A stretch of DNA of 64,000 nucleotides from Epiperipatus broadwayi (lineage: Eukaryota; Onychophora; Udeonychophora; Euonychophora; Peripatidae). This document shows, in pieces, positions 1 to 13,664 of this stretch. How positions within the stretch are numbered: position 1 is the first letter of the stretch; each line of letters opens with the position of its first letter. The translations under genes were made by a program, and so were the position numbers. Where the stretch lies: the NCBI GenBank assembly GCA_028023455.1, contig JAQFVV010006839.1:186001-250000 (forward strand). Reading direction: 5' to 3'. The notes beneath the pieces are model-generated. The model was not told the DNA's origin. It made no database searches and saw only the letters and a program-made list of their open reading frames with translations.

Positions 1-780
1 GATGGCTATAACTTACGAATGTGTAAAGATTTAATTTACCAGACTTTCACTCTGTTGAGAGCTTCTTTGAGTTATTTCACATCAATTTCATCATATGTCT
101 TGGCAATTTTTAATACAATTCCATGGAGATTTTTAGAAATTCTTTTATAATGCTGTAGCATTTCTAAGATATTAAGGGCAGTGGCAGATCTCGGTCAGAG
201 ATTTTTTAGTCTGTTATTATCCGGACATATTGACATGACCACTGGAGTTTGAAGTTGCTCCACTGTATTTGAATTCTCCATAATCTAGTAGACAAGATCA
301 ATTGATTTTTTTTCTGCAGTGACTAATTGATAACGTCAAGAAGAAAAAAAATAACGAAAGAAAATCATAATAGTTTTTTTATACTTTTTCAATATGTGAG
401 AGATTCCAATTTGTTAATGACAATCAAATATCTGGACTTACCCATGTAATTAATGTTACTTAGTAATTGAGAAATATCTTTATTAAAAGATTAGAGTACT
501 TATTTTACTAGAATCTTTTATTTACCTATTTAAAAATTGTTTATGAACTTTCTAGTTTTTTGCCATTCTAAGATAAATCAGTAATATATATTTTAAAAGA
601 TGATTTAATTTATTATTTCTTATAAACATCACATGATCACCATTTTTTATGCTTGTCACAACTATTGTTAAAACAGGCAAAAATCTCCATACATTAGCGC
701 CACTCAGTGCAAGCCAGAATAATCAGTGAATTTTAGAAGGCTTATACATGAGGAACTCTATCTAGTGCCTACTCATCCAA
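1..780. other. AT-rich non-coding stretch
   Basis: I see no coding region, RNA gene or recognisable repeat here. Stops are dense in all frames and composition is typical of the window. Confidence 0.5.
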
Positions 781-782
781 TA

Positions 783-825
783 TCCCCAGACTAGTTTCTG
801 GCTTGTGGTAGTCAGTGAGGAGTCC
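783..825 (-). repeat. Short dispersed repeat, copy 1 (hammerhead-like core on minus strand)
   Basis: This segment resembles segments near 40,198, 45,418 and 45,794. Read on the minus strand, the family consensus has a CTGATGA-like heptamer, a short spacer, GAAA and then a GTC-like triplet. In this copy the heptamer is CTGACTA, followed by GAAAC and TAGTC. The sequence before the heptamer can pair over about six positions with the sequence after GTC. This resembles the order of a type I hammerhead ribozyme, but stem II is weak. Homology between the four copies is by eye. Confidence 0.3.
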
Positions 826-1091
826 TTGGATCTGAGAGCACTGCACCTAGATCTTACAATCTAATGCAACCCTCCAGCAGCCCATCCTTTTATCTATAAT
901 TAACTACAAAACTATGAGTTTAAGTTAAAATTGGAAAACACAATAATATTTTCAATCAAACTCAGTAGTTTATATAGTCATATAAGTATGAACTCAGTTC
1001 AGTACCTACTTTATTTGAGTGTCTTTGGTTCTTTAATAACCACAACCACCAATCCTATGAAAACTTATTAAACTGAATTTTCAGGTAACAA

Positions 1092-1121
1092 TACCAAAAA
1101 CACCGATCAGTGTTTTTGGTA
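1092..1121. repeat. Perfect 12-bp inverted repeat at the satellite array edge
   Basis: Two perfectly complementary 12-base arms (1092-1103 and 1110-1121) flank a 6-base loop. The right arm is the first part of the first satellite unit, so the array begins inside a hairpin that the internal unit junctions do not have. Confidence 0.6.
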
Positions 1122-4100
1122 GAAACGCCATCTGTGGACATAAATACAAGCGTTAGCAAGTTTTTTAACTTGCATTTTTGTTTATCATAAATGTACCTTT
1201 GAGGTCTTTCTTGCAATGATATAGATTGCAGAGGCTTCCACTATGTGGTGATGCTGAACTGAGATCAGACCCATATAGCTATCTGGTTTGCTATGCTGAG
1301 TTTGAAGACATTACGTGTCTAAAAAATTCACGCTTGCAAGCTGAATAGAAATTGTTTCATAAACGCTCAGAGTTTGTGTTTAGATCTAGTTTCTTTATTC
1401 CTGTCTTTCACTGACGATAGCAAATAGCTTGAAATCATGATCTGAAAGTGGAATTATAGTTAGAGATAGTGAATGCTACTCTGACGTTTATGTAAACAGA
1501 ATATACGCTTTGATCGGTGTTTTTGGTAGAAACGCCATCTGTGGACATAAATACAAGCGTTAGCAAGTTTTTTAACTTGCATTTTTGTTTATCATAAATG
1601 TACCTTTGAGGTCTTTCTTGCAATGATATAGATTGCAGAGGCTTCTACTATGTGGTGATGCTGAACTGAGATCAGACCCATATAGCTATCTGGTTTGCTA
1701 TGCTGAGTTTGAAGACATTACGTGTCTAAAATTCACGCTTGCAAGCTGAATAGAAATTGTTTCATAAACGCTCAGAGTTTGTGTTTAGATCTAGTTTCTT
1801 TATTCCTGTCTTTCACTGACGATAGCAAATAGCTTGAAATCATGATCTGAAAGTGGAATTATAGTTAGAGATAGTGAATGCTACTCTGACGTTTATGTAA
1901 ACAGAATATACGCTTTGATCGGTGTTTTTGGTAGAAACGCCATCTGTGGACATAAATACAAGCGTTAGCAAGTTTTTTAACTTGCATTTTTGTTTATCAT
2001 AAATGTACCTTTGAGGTCTTTCTTGCAATGATATAGATTGCAGAGGCTTCTACTATGTGGTGATGCTGAACTGAGATCAGACCCATATAGCTATCTGGTT
2101 TGCTATGCTGAGTTTGAAGACATTACGTGTCTAAAAAATTCACGCTTGCAAGCTGAATAGAAATTGTTTCATAAACGCTCAGAGTTTGTGTTTAGATCTA
2201 GTTTCTTTATTCCTGTCTTTCACTGACGATAGCAAAATAGCTTGAAATCATGATCTGAAAGTGGAATTATAGTTAGAGATAGTGAATGCTACTCTGACGT
2301 TTATGTAAACAGAATATACGCTTTGATCGGTGTTTTTGGTAGAAACGCCATCTGTGGACATAAATACAAGCGTTAGCAAGTTTTTTAACTTGCATTTTTG
2401 TTTATCATAAATGTACCTTTGAGGTCTTTCTTGCAATGATATAGATTGCAGAGGCTTCTACTATGTGGTGATGCTGAACTGAGATCAGACCCATATAGCT
2501 ATCTGGTTTGCTATGCTGAGTTTGAAGACATTACGTGTCTAAAAAATTCACGCTTGCAAGCTGAATAGAAATTGTTTCATAAACGCTCAGAGTTTGTGTT
2601 TAGATCTAGTTTCTTTATTCCTGTCTTTCACTGACGATAGCAAATAGCTTGAAATCATGATCTGAAAGTGGAATTATAGTTAGAGATAGTGAATGCTACT
2701 CTGACGTTTATGTAAACAGAATATACGCTTTGATCGGTGTTTTTGGTAGAAACGCCATCTGTGGACATAAATACAAGCGTTAGCAAGTTTTTTAACTTGC
2801 ATTTTTGTTTATCATAAATGTACCTTTGAGGTCTTTCTTGCAATGATATAGATTGCAGAGGCTTCTACTATGTGGTGATGCTGAACTGAGATCAGACCCA
2901 TATAGCTATCTGGTTTGCTATGCTGAGTTTGAAGACATTACGTGTCTAAAAAATTCACGCTTGCAAGCTGAATAGAAATTGTTTCATAAACGCTCAGAGT
3001 TTGTGTTTAGATCTAGTTTCTTTATTCCTGTCTTTCACTGACGATAGCAAATAGCTTGAAATCATGATCTGAAAGTGGAATTATAGTTAGAGATAGTGAA
3101 TGCTACTCTGACGTTTATGTAAACAGAATATACGCTTGATCGGTGTTTTTGGTAGAAACGCCATCTGTGGACATAAATACAAGCGTTAGCAAGTTTTTTA
3201 ACTTGCATTTTTGTTTATCATAAATGTACCTTTGAGGTCTTTCTTGCAATGATATAGATTGCAGAGGCTTCTACTATGTGGTGATGCTGAACTGAGATCA
3301 GACCCATATAGCTATCTGGTTTGCTATGCTGAGTTTGAAGACATTACGTGTCTAAAAAAAATTCACGCTTGCAAGCTGAATAGAAATTGTTTCATAAACG
3401 CTCAGAGTTTGTGTTTAGATCTAGTTTCTTTATTCCTGTCTTTCACTGACGATAGCAAATAGCTTGAAATCATGATCTGAAAGTGGAATTATAGTTAGAG
3501 ATAGTGAATGCTACTCTGACGTTTATGTAAACAGAATATACGCTTTGATCGGTGTTTTTGGTAGAAACGCCATCTGTGGACATAAATACAAGCGTTAGCA
3601 AGTTTTTTAACTTGCATTTTTGTTTATCATAAATGTACCTTTGAGGTCTTTCTTGCAATGATATAGATTGCAGAGGCTTCTACTATGTGGTGATGCTGAA
3701 CTGAGATCAGACCCATATAGCTATCTGGTTTGCTATGCTGAGTTTGAAGACATTACGTGTCTAAAAAATTCACGCTTGCAAGCTGAATAGAAATTGTTTC
3801 ATAAACGCTCAGAGTTTGTGTTTAGATCTAGTTTCTTTATTCCTGTCTTTCACTGACGATAGCAAATAGCTTGAAATCATGATCTGAAAGTGGAATTATA
3901 GTTAGAGATAGTGAATGCTACTCTGACGTTTATGTAAACAGAATATACGCTTTGATCGGTGTTTTTGGTAGAAACGCCATCTGTGGACATAAATACAAGC
4001 GTTAGCAAGTTTTTTAACTTGCATTTTTGTTTATCATAAATGTACCTTTGAGGTCTTTCTTGCAATGATATAGATTGCAGAGGCTTCTACTATGTGGTGA

Positions 4101-4798
4101 TGCTGAACTGAGATCAGACCCATATAGCTATCTGGTTTGCTATGCTGAGTTTGAAGACATTACGTGTCTAAAAAATTCACGCTTGCAAGCTGAATAGAAA
4201 TTGTTTCATAAACGCTCAGAGTTTGTGTTTAGATCTAGTTTCTTTATTCCTGTCTTTCACTGACGATAGCAAATAGCTTGAAATCATGATCTGAAAGTGG
4301 AATTATAGTTAGAGATAGTGAATGCTACTCTGACGTTTATGTAAACAGAATATACGCTTTGATCGGTGTTTTTGGTAGAAACGCCATCTGTGGACATAAA
4401 TACAAGCGTTAGCAAGTTTTTTAACTTGCATTTTTGTTTATCATAAATGTACCTTTGAGGTCTTTCTTGCAATGATATAGATTGCAGAGGCTTCTACTAT
4501 GTGGTGATGCTGAACTGAGATCAGACCCATATAGCTATCTGGTTTGCTATGCTGAGTTTGAAGACATTACGTGTCTAAAAAATTCACGCTTGCAAGCTGA
4601 ATAGAAATTGTTTCATAAACGCTCAGAGTTTGTGTTTAGATCTAGTTTCTTTATTCCTGTCTTTCACTGACGATAGCAAATAGCTTGAAATCATGATCTG
4701 AAAGTGGAATTATAGTTAGAGATAGTGAATGCTACTCTGACGTTTATGTAAACAGAATATACGCTTTGATCGGTGTTTTTGGTAGAAACGCCATCTGT

Positions 4799-4802
<4 letters not shown>
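1105..4802. repeat. 407-bp satellite array, nine head-to-tail units
   Basis: Units begin with GATCGGTG (GATCAGTG in the first) at about 1105, 1512, 1917, 2325, 2732, 3138, 3547, 3954 and 4361. A partial tenth starts at 4768 and stops after about 35 bases. The period is 405-408 bp and units are nearly identical; most differences are in the length of one A-run. Each unit contains a 7-bp perfect inverted repeat (GCAAGTT/AACTTGC with a 4-base loop) and a stretch of about 130 bp resembling the repeat at 21.7-22.7 kb. The array opens and closes with the same ~35-bp segment. A 62-codon minus-strand reading frame recurs in each unit, but it is a consequence of the repetition and is not called as a gene. 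Confidence 0.95.

Positions 4803-4830
<28 letters not shown>
4803..4830. repeat. (TA)n microsatellite closing the satellite array
   Basis: About 14 TA units directly abut the truncated last satellite unit. The sequence beyond is unique and less AT-rich for about 60 bases. Confidence 0.9.
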
Positions 4831-4833
<3 letters not shown>

Positions 4834-7330
4834 AACGGGATGGGGGTATAGTAAATGAAAATGGGTGATGGAAAAACATCATCACTCCCAATTCATCAAA
4901 ATGAAATATTTCAAATAATTTACAAAGTATCTATAAGTAATATAGTATTTTATAAGTTTGAGATTAGATGACCTCTGAGAACATTGAGATCAGCCAGCTA
5001 CTAAAATCCACCAGCATTATAAAAAAGTAAGTATAAGTAAATACTCGAGAGAAATAACATCCATCATCATCATTGATGGGAATAAACAAATTAGTACAAT
5101 AAAATATATAAATCAACAGTCAACTTGTGACTGGATTGAAAATGGGTCTTCTGTAGACCAGGCTAACTATTGAGCCTTTGCCAGCTTGGGCAATTATATA
5201 AACATAACTTGGATGCACCAGTTTAGTGCCCATCCATTAAAATACACAATAATCAGAAATAGAACAATAATGCTGGGACATTTAAAGCATGCTGATCATC
5301 ATCAATGCTCTGGCCACTAAAGTACTATTAATGTACTGGCCAACTATAAACTTAACTTTTAATAAGACTAAAGTAAAATAAAAGATAGTGTGTGGGCTTT
5401 AAAGAGTATCCTCTTTTGTGCCAACCAGGATGATGATGATCATCTCTGGATGCCCAAAGCACTAAACACATCCCCATTTATCCGTGTCCGAAATCTAGCT
5501 CAGAATAACATGGTCTCTATTACTGTATGTGAACAAGAGATGATGGAATACCATTTTTAACAATTAAATAAGTTTATTAATAACAATAAAAAAATAAATG
5601 ATTAAGGTCTTATAAGGGTTCTGATTTTGAATGGTATACATTGAGTTACATGATTAATAAATTAGGTTTATTTAAAACCCATTCAGCACACAGGCATGTG
5701 GCTTGATACAAAATAAACATGTTTGTATTAACATTTGATTTAGAAAAGTGATCAAAAAATTTATACATAAGTGTCTATCTGTCACGCATTGTTATTTACA
5801 ATACAATTGACATAAAATAATTAAAAAAAAAAAAAGATTAAATTTTACATATGTGTTACAATTGATAAGCATTGGTATCTGCAAAACAATTGACAGATAT
5901 ACGCATACATACACGCATGTGATTTCTGAACATATTTAATTTTTACATAAAATAATACATGATTAAGCTTTTAAATTATGTTTTAAGTAATACAAATACT
6001 TATGCTAGGTTTACTACAACATGTATATAGAATTGCACAGATTATTAACAAATTTAATTTTGTCACACAATACTTTTTAATTAATAATTTCATAAAATTT
6101 ACACACTTGTAATGACAATAAAAGTTATTTTCACAATTACTTGTTGTTGAAAATGTATACATTGCTTTTCTTATTTTATAGTAAGTTCCACTATTTATCG
6201 ATTAGTTTCTATCAACTTTTTTCTTTCTTTTAATACATGAAGTTATTTGCTTGTTTGCTTTACTTTAAAAATGTCTCTTTTTCTCTTTTTAATAAATGAA
6301 AGATAATATCCTTTTATAGCATCCAAAAAAATATATAAATTTTGAAATGTCTTTTTGCTTGATTAGTTAATGCTGATTAAGTAGGCAAGGTGAGATAGTA
6401 AAAATGAATACGTGAACTGTAGCTCTCCACGCCATGATAAGCAGAAAGCCAAGCTGGACTATCAGTACACAAAGCTCCATGACGTCATGAGAAAATACCT
6501 CATTTTTAAGCACTGCTCTTCTAAGTACCTAAACAGATCATCCTCAAAGAGTAGTATCCAGAAAAAAAATAAAAGCATTGCACCAACCCTGCTCATCTCT
6601 GTGAGACTTAGGGATATAAATGTGGTCTATTCATGAGACCAAAGCCTATTCATGAGGCCTATATATATTCACCACTGGACTACCCTGGGAGCTCAATATC
6701 TAGGTCTAGACAGTGCCGAGCATATACTTCGGATCATCATGAATACTCTGCATCCAAACAGTCCTGTCTAACTATATACTCACCAAAAGCATAAAAAGTA
6801 CAAATTCACGCATCATTTTCAAAATGTAATTTTACATATGTGTGTGCGTGTGTGCACATGCTGACCTTTACATCATATTTTAACTTAACAGCAATAATAT
6901 TATATTTTCATAATTCATTTGGAAAACACATATACGTGTGTATAAACAAAACATAGATATAATTTACAATTTAGTTTCAGTTTATAAGTTCTTTTTTTTT
7001 AATCAACTAAATAAAGTCAACTTTTGTTTGATAGATACTTGTTGATTAATTATCAAGGTCTCTAAATATAAAATGTCTCTTTTTTATTTTCTTAATAAAC
7101 GAAAAATAAAATCGTTTATATATCTGTCACTTCAGACCAAAGAAATTATTTAAAATTTTATTATCATATATCACTGTTGTTAGATTCCAACTCAAGCAAA
7201 AGTTATTAATTTATAATTTTATAAGTTGTTTTAAGGAATATTTAAAAAAAAATAACTCACTGTATATACATGCAACGCGTTTATCTGTGGTTCCCTGCGT
7301 TTAGATACGTCAGCATATATGTAATTATTT
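4831..7330. other. Non-coding sequence with scattered GC-richer patches
   Basis: No gene is supported. Patches near 5,130-5,480 and 6,410-6,780 are richer in G+C than their surroundings. The second contains a 74-codon plus-strand frame from 6412 that I do not recognise. It has no splice sites, no homology I can name and no codon signature. The patches may be old transposon fragments. Confidence 0.35.
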
Positions 7331-7700
7331 ATTCAGCAAGCTGGGTTTTTTGGTCCATAGTTGGCCTCCCATCTGTGTAGAACTGTTCCAGGCAAGCAGC
7401 TGTCCTTTCCATGTTTAAGGCTATGAATTACAGCACAAAGAAGTGGGTCATTTTCTTGATGTGAAATTCAAACTCCTACCAGGAAAACAGTAGTGGTTCC
7501 TGAATTTACTGTTCTGCCTTCGGTGACATAACTTCATAGTAGCTATTTTGCCAACTATCCGGTCAGCTAAAACCAACTGCTACAAACTTCATCAAGTTGC
7601 AACAAAATATTGTAACCAACTCTGCAGCTGACCTGTTCTCTTCAAAAATCACTAACCAGACTGGAGCTAGTTTGTTATCAGCCCTTTTTATAAAATTATC
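7331..7700. other. GC-richer patch of unknown origin
   Basis: This stretch stands out from the flanking sequence by base composition and lacks long A/T runs. No reading frame, tRNA-like box or terminal repeat is evident. It may be an old dispersed repeat or a conserved non-coding block. Confidence 0.3.
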
Positions 7701-7867
7701 TGAGGTGATAACAACACCTTCATTGAAAACAAAGTTTTTATTTTTAGCTCTCTAATCCCTTTAAAACATATACATGTTTTTACTTAGGGGATTTCTAATA
7801 GATAAAACTCTGTTTAATTAATTAAAAAAATTTGAAAACAATATTATGTTTTTACATTTCACAATCA

Positions 7868-8002
<135 letters not shown>

Positions 8003-8204
8003 AATATTTATATTTATTCAGACCTTTTAAAAGTTTAATTTATAAACAATAAAATATTATTTTAAATCAGAGTTATTTATTTATTTATTTTATTTCAATG
8101 AATGTAGAAAATATCTACTATAATTTTTGTGTGTGTTTATTGTCTAGTTTTCCTTTCAATTTTACATATATATTTATACACTCACACTATATTAGTGTGT
8201 CTAC

Positions 8205-8465
8205 GTAATCCAACTGGTTACAATATATATAAGAGGTTTCTCAAATTAAGCTTTTCTATTTCATTAAAAAGGAGGATTTATTTTATTTCAACATTATCTT
8301 GGTTTGGTGCTTATTAAACAAACTTCAAATGTGTGTGCATTTATAAGTACGTTTGCACATAAAATTAAATATCAGGAATTTAACCTATTATTTCAGCTTA
8401 TATTTTTATATGGATTTAGTTTACTACTGTGGACATATTGTGACCTTCTGAATGGACACAAGTAA
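8205..8465. repeat. Dispersed repeat B, copy 1
   Basis: About 250 bp in direct orientation matches 19,195-19,440 over most of its length. Shared landmarks include a run reading AAGCTTTTCT, a CATTAAAAAGGAG block, GGTTTGGTGCTTATTAAAC and TTTGCACATAAAATTAAAT. A shorter third copy of its right end lies at 13,665-13,745. The family is not identified. There is no coding potential. Confidence 0.7.
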
Positions 8466-8469
8466 TTAA

Positions 8470-11300
8470 ACTATATTGTGTCAGTAGTGAATAACTGCAT
8501 TGTACTAAAAGAAAAAGAAATAACCTTAAAATTTTAAAATTTTTATATTAACCCTTGTGCCGATCCTTATGAGTTGACTCACATCCACTTGATGTCACTC
8601 AAATTTTGTCATTTATAATGCTATGCTAAAGATTCTACCATCATTAGAAAGGTTTTAAAAAGTTCTGTAAGATGCTGCCCTCTCTTGAATTATTTTACAA
8701 GGAAAAAAATCAATAAAACTGCCGGTAAAGCTCTAACAAAGAAATAAGCTTCATGATGATTGGCTCTTAGCTATCAAGGACATTCTTATTGGCTGTCAAG
8801 GACAAAGAAAACCGCCTAATCAAAGAAAAACGCTACAAAAATGATAAGCAAATGTTTTAGACCATTTCAAAAATATTTTTTGACAAATTATAAATTATTT
8901 TGATAAAATATGCTAAAAATAAACTAGAAATAAAATTATTTTAGAAAAATATTTAAGATTTCAGTAAAAATATTTAAAATTTTAGCAAAAACGTATTTAT
9001 TTTTCCATAACATAAAACTGACAAAGAAATCATTTACGTCAGCAACTTTTTTTAATTGGTTACTAACTTTCATTTTTAAATTTGCTGCTATCGAATATTT
9101 CTTAATAAATAAATAGAAATTTATTTTTGAAAAAACTTTCATTCACTTTGATAACCTGACAAATTATTAATATACATTTTACAAACGAAACTAAAGTGAA
9201 TATAATATTAAAAGACAAATATATTTTGAGGCTTGAGTGTGATTTTGACTAATTAAAAGTTTACACTTTTACCTCACTCAGCCAATAAAATACTGGCTGT
9301 CACAAAGGTTAATCATCTGAAAACTTATATGTGGATCACCCATGCATTTTGGTTAGCAATTTTACAAGCATTTATTGTTAGTGTTATATTTGATAAAGTG
9401 TTTAATGCAAAAAGAGGGGGGTGGATTATTACAGAAAGTGTTGTTATAATAGATTGATGCAAAGTTGTTTTATTTATTTATAAGATAGTGTTGATGTTTG
9501 TTTGAATGATTTTTTGATTTATTATTCATTGACACCCATCCATTTACCAATATTATAATCAGTGAAATATGTTTAACCCATAGCCATATCAATTACATTT
9601 AGTCAGGATAATTCAATATTTATGTGGCAGTACATGTGCATGCAGGTATGTCTGTATCATTTTCCATTTCATTTTCATATTCTAATTACAATAAACAATA
9701 TTACATTTACAATAAAACCTTTAAATTACAGTAATTATTTTTAATAGTTTTGCAAAAATATATTTTCCTAAGTGATTAATGGATATTTGGATTAGTGAAT
9801 TATTTGACCAATTTCAATAATATTATCAACCATTTTATTTAATAGTTAATTAATATTCATTTGTTTCAAGTTTGTAAAATGTTATTTTTTTTTGTTTTAT
9901 TTGACTTGATTTAATTGTGAAGGTCAAAATGATTTTTTTTCAAAAAGAGATTTCTTGCATATTCAATTAGCTCCTAAGTGCAAAGGGTGGAGTTGACATT
10001 TGGAAATAAAAGACCCTTTGATGGAAGGAAGGGATATCTATTTAACTAATAGTCATTAGTAAAAATTGTTCATTATTATTAGTGTAAGCATTGCCTTAGT
10101 TCGTTCTGCCTGTGACAAGTGTATATCTCTTCCAGGAGTCAAGTTAATTTTAAAACTCCAAAATAAATTTTAAAAAGGCCATAGGAAAATTATAGTTACC
10201 AGAAAGTCTTCAACTAGAATGTCGGGCTAAAATATAAAAAAAAGGTATATCAATTTTGTTCTTTTTGCCCAATTAAATGTTTAAATTAACACTCTCATAT
10301 TTATTTTCATTCTAAAATGTCTATCTACATTATTAAATTTATGCTACTTTAATTATTTGTATTTATTATTATTAAGAAGAAAGTTAAAATGCATGAATTC
10401 TCTAATCTGCTAACTAAATTGTGTGAATTTTATAATACTTTATGGAAACATATGCAGAACAATTTAACAGGATTTATCTTCAGCTCTCAACTAAACTTAT
10501 ATTTTACTTCTATAAAGGTCAGATTAAAATAAAAGGATGCATGTACATTATTATGCTATACGTGAAATTATTACGGAATGACAACTTTGTCTTTTATCTA
10601 TGCTTTTAAAAATAAAATATGTTTTATTTAAGAATAAATATGTGACTTATAAAGGATTAATTAATTACTACTATTTATAGAATGTGTGTATGCTTAAGTC
10701 AGATTGAAGGATCTTAATATTATATATTTCTGTTCTCTTCAATGTATGTATATTTCTTAAGGAATTGCAAATTTTATATGAACAATTAATTTGCAATGAC
10801 TAAAATTAATTATGTGTATGCTAGCTTACAAATTATAGGAAAAACAAATGCTCTCCAGGAAATCTGTTAAAAGCTATTGCTCAGTTAAAAATTACTACAG
10901 AATGAATTGAATAATTATTATAGTACAAATACAGCTGAAACTATCTTTTCATATTATTGTCATTATAAAAATTTATTACTTATGTGCTATATAAGTAAAC
11001 TTTATTAGCTTTTGCTAAGAACATTGGAGATTACTAAATTAAGTTTGAATTATAACTGTTTTGGTCCTACAAGAATTTCTTTTTTATGTTTCATATTCCT
11101 ATTAAACACCACTCATTTTGGAATTTATCTCCGTATCGTTCAGTAAACTTGGAAAAGGAACTTTGCAAGTGAACTTTTTTTTTAGTTTAAAAGAAGAATG
11201 ACTTTTATTTGTTTTCTTATATTTATTGTTAATGGTATATATCATAGATAGTTAGACAGATTTATTGTTATATTTTGCTTATATAGTTATGCTATTTTTT
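8470..11300. other. AT-rich non-coding stretch
   Basis: No supported gene, RNA or repeat. Reading frames are short and composed of AT-rich codons. It may be intronic, given the candidate exon that follows. Confidence 0.4.
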
Positions 11301-11311
11301 TGAACTTCTAG

Positions 11312-11352
11312 AACATCACGGAGGAGCGTATTCGCAAATTGTGAATATGCTG
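11312..11352 (+). other. Candidate 41-nt internal exon
   Basis: A short block with balanced base composition sits in very AT-rich sequence. It is preceded by a pyrimidine-leaning tract ending in TTCTAG and followed by GTAAAA. One frame is closed by TGA. Two frames are open; one of them reads HHGGAYSQIVNML. The compositional contrast plus a correctly spaced acceptor and donor suggests a small internal exon of a host gene with long introns. No neighbouring exon was identified, so the gene is unknown, and chance occurrence is possible. Confidence 0.3.
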
Positions 11353-13650
11353 GTAAAATATTATTGCTTAAGTAAGATTTTTTTTCTTTTACAAAGATGA
11401 AATATATATATTTTTGGGTATATTGTTAAGGAGAGGTGTTTAGTTTATTATACGTATTTTTCTCTATCTCAAAGTGAGAATTTTGGCTTTCAAAGTAGCG
11501 AGTATATGAAAGAAATATTGTATCAGAGATAGCAAAGAAACCTCATCCATAATAATTATTACTATTTAAATTTGAAACAATTGAAAGTCTAATTTAAGCT
11601 AAAAGTTTATATTTTAACCTATCAATTATTTATCGTAATCTTTGCATATTATATAACTTAGAATTGTTTTTCATACTCTTATCTATGCATATGTGTGTCT
11701 ATTTTGTGAGATTATTTTATTTACTTAGTAAACATTCGGTTTCATAATGATTTTCCAATATGAATTTCAGATATTGTTGTATTCTAAAAGAATTGAAGCG
11801 ATGAGTGATTTATCTGTATGTATTTATCTACCAGGATATAGTGTTAGATATGTAGAGGAGCTGTTGGGAAGGAAATTATTCTTGATACGTTCTATGTTTG
11901 TAGGGATAAGAAACCCTTTCATATATTTTAATTATTTTGCCATGAATAGAGTCTATTAGATTGTATACGTACATATTATCAAGGGATATTTATGAAGTTA
12001 AGTGATGTTTCCTTATTGTCCTGGTGTTAAGACAAGTTTCACACCAATAGTGTATTTCAGATTTAAATAAGTTGTTGAAGTATTAGTTATAGAGTTTATT
12101 TGCTCCTCATGTGCTTGAATTCCTCTTGAACATTTAATTTGTACTATAATAAAAATATAGCTCTGTGTAATTCAGTCAGTGGTTGGATAAATAGTTAAAT
12201 TAAATTCTTTATTGGATATTAGAGTAGATATAGTGTCCTATTTTGTTGGCTGGTCTATGACATTGTCCGAAATAAAACACTTGTCAAATAATTCCTAAAT
12301 AAATTGACGAAAGATTTTCTTTTATTATTGAATAGGATGGGACACACACGTGTAATGGAAATAATATCACATATATAAAGGTATAAGACTGTTAAGCTTA
12401 AAATAGGAAATAAATGTTTTAAAACATATCATGTTAGTTTGACACACATTAGAGATCATCAAAATCATCAGAATGAGTATAATTATATTTCTATGTGAGA
12501 AAATTATAGTTATTTAAAGTGATCATCTAATTAAGTTATGTAAAGCTGCTCTCTTGATAGCCAAATGTATTAATTTGTTTTATTCCAACAATTGATAATG
12601 TATCCTCTCAAAAGCATATATTGTGCCCATAATATAATAGATTATTTATTCAGTGTTGCATATTAAATGTTTAGGTAGTTCTGATATTTAAAGTCAGAAT
12701 ATTAAGACCTTATTTGTTTGTTAATTTGCATTCATAAGTGTGTAGCTAATAAGTGATGTAACCTGTAAGGGGGATAATCCCAAACTTGTGTTTATGGATT
12801 TAGGTGTAAATTTAAAGATTGGGACAAATAATCTTATTGTGAACCGATTACATTTAATTAAATCTTAAGTATAAATAAATGATTTATTTATTTATTAAAT
12901 GTCTTGAGTTATTTTTATGTGCATTCATATTCTAGTTTTCACATCTCCACATCTCATACATCTATTACAAAATAAGTATATTGTTTATAACTCTGATAAT
13001 AAATATGCTGAAATCTGATAATATTGTTTCCTTGATCCAAACATTGATGAACTATTTTACCACTTGATGAATTTATAAAAAGGTTGCCTAGTTAGTGTAT
13101 TATTTACATGATGATGTGAGATTAAAAGATACCCTATTCCTTTATTATCTAATTGCTAGCACAGTAAAACATTATGTATCTTATTCCATTATACTTTTAT
13201 TATAATTTAGAGTTCTAAATTACTGGCTAATATAGTTTATTTGGTCTAATTGTGTTGTAGATTCCCTGAGATCTGATTTTAGATTCCTAGATTAACATTT
13301 TAATTATTCAAATTATGGTGTGTGAAATAATATAATTATTTCATCTTATGCTTTCCTATTCCATCAAAGTTGTGTTGAGCTAATATGAAGTATATTTAGA
13401 TGATGGAAGAGCATCAAACTGAAGGTATATTTTAGTAGTTGAACAAATAAACCCTGCTGGCCTTTATCCTTGGGTTAATTCATAAATAAGGCCTATATTT
13501 TATCCAATGGCTTATAGTATTTCTTCATTTATTTATATTCTAGACTTTATGAACTCTCTGTAACCTCCCACTGAGAGTATCAATTGTAAATTAGATAAAG
13601 TGTTCTATTCATTAATAGAATTGGTGTCCTGGGCATTTGTTCATATGATG
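11353..13650. other. AT-rich non-coding stretch
   Basis: Nothing supportable is visible. The 70-codon frame starting at 11,747 has no recognisable motif or splice context. Confidence 0.4.
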
Positions 13651-13664
13651 TATAAGAGCAGTAT

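Noticed and set aside
1435-4472. Repeated identical 62-codon minus-strand frames
   Set aside because: They recur because the 407-bp satellite repeats; there is no domain, splice context or composition that supports a protein.
1105-4802. CRISPR-like array
   Set aside because: Units are 407 bp, contiguous and lack spacers; the sequence is eukaryotic.
8129-8317. 62-codon frame overlapping dispersed repeat B
   Set aside because: It lies partly within a non-coding dispersed repeat and is not kept in the 19-kb copy.
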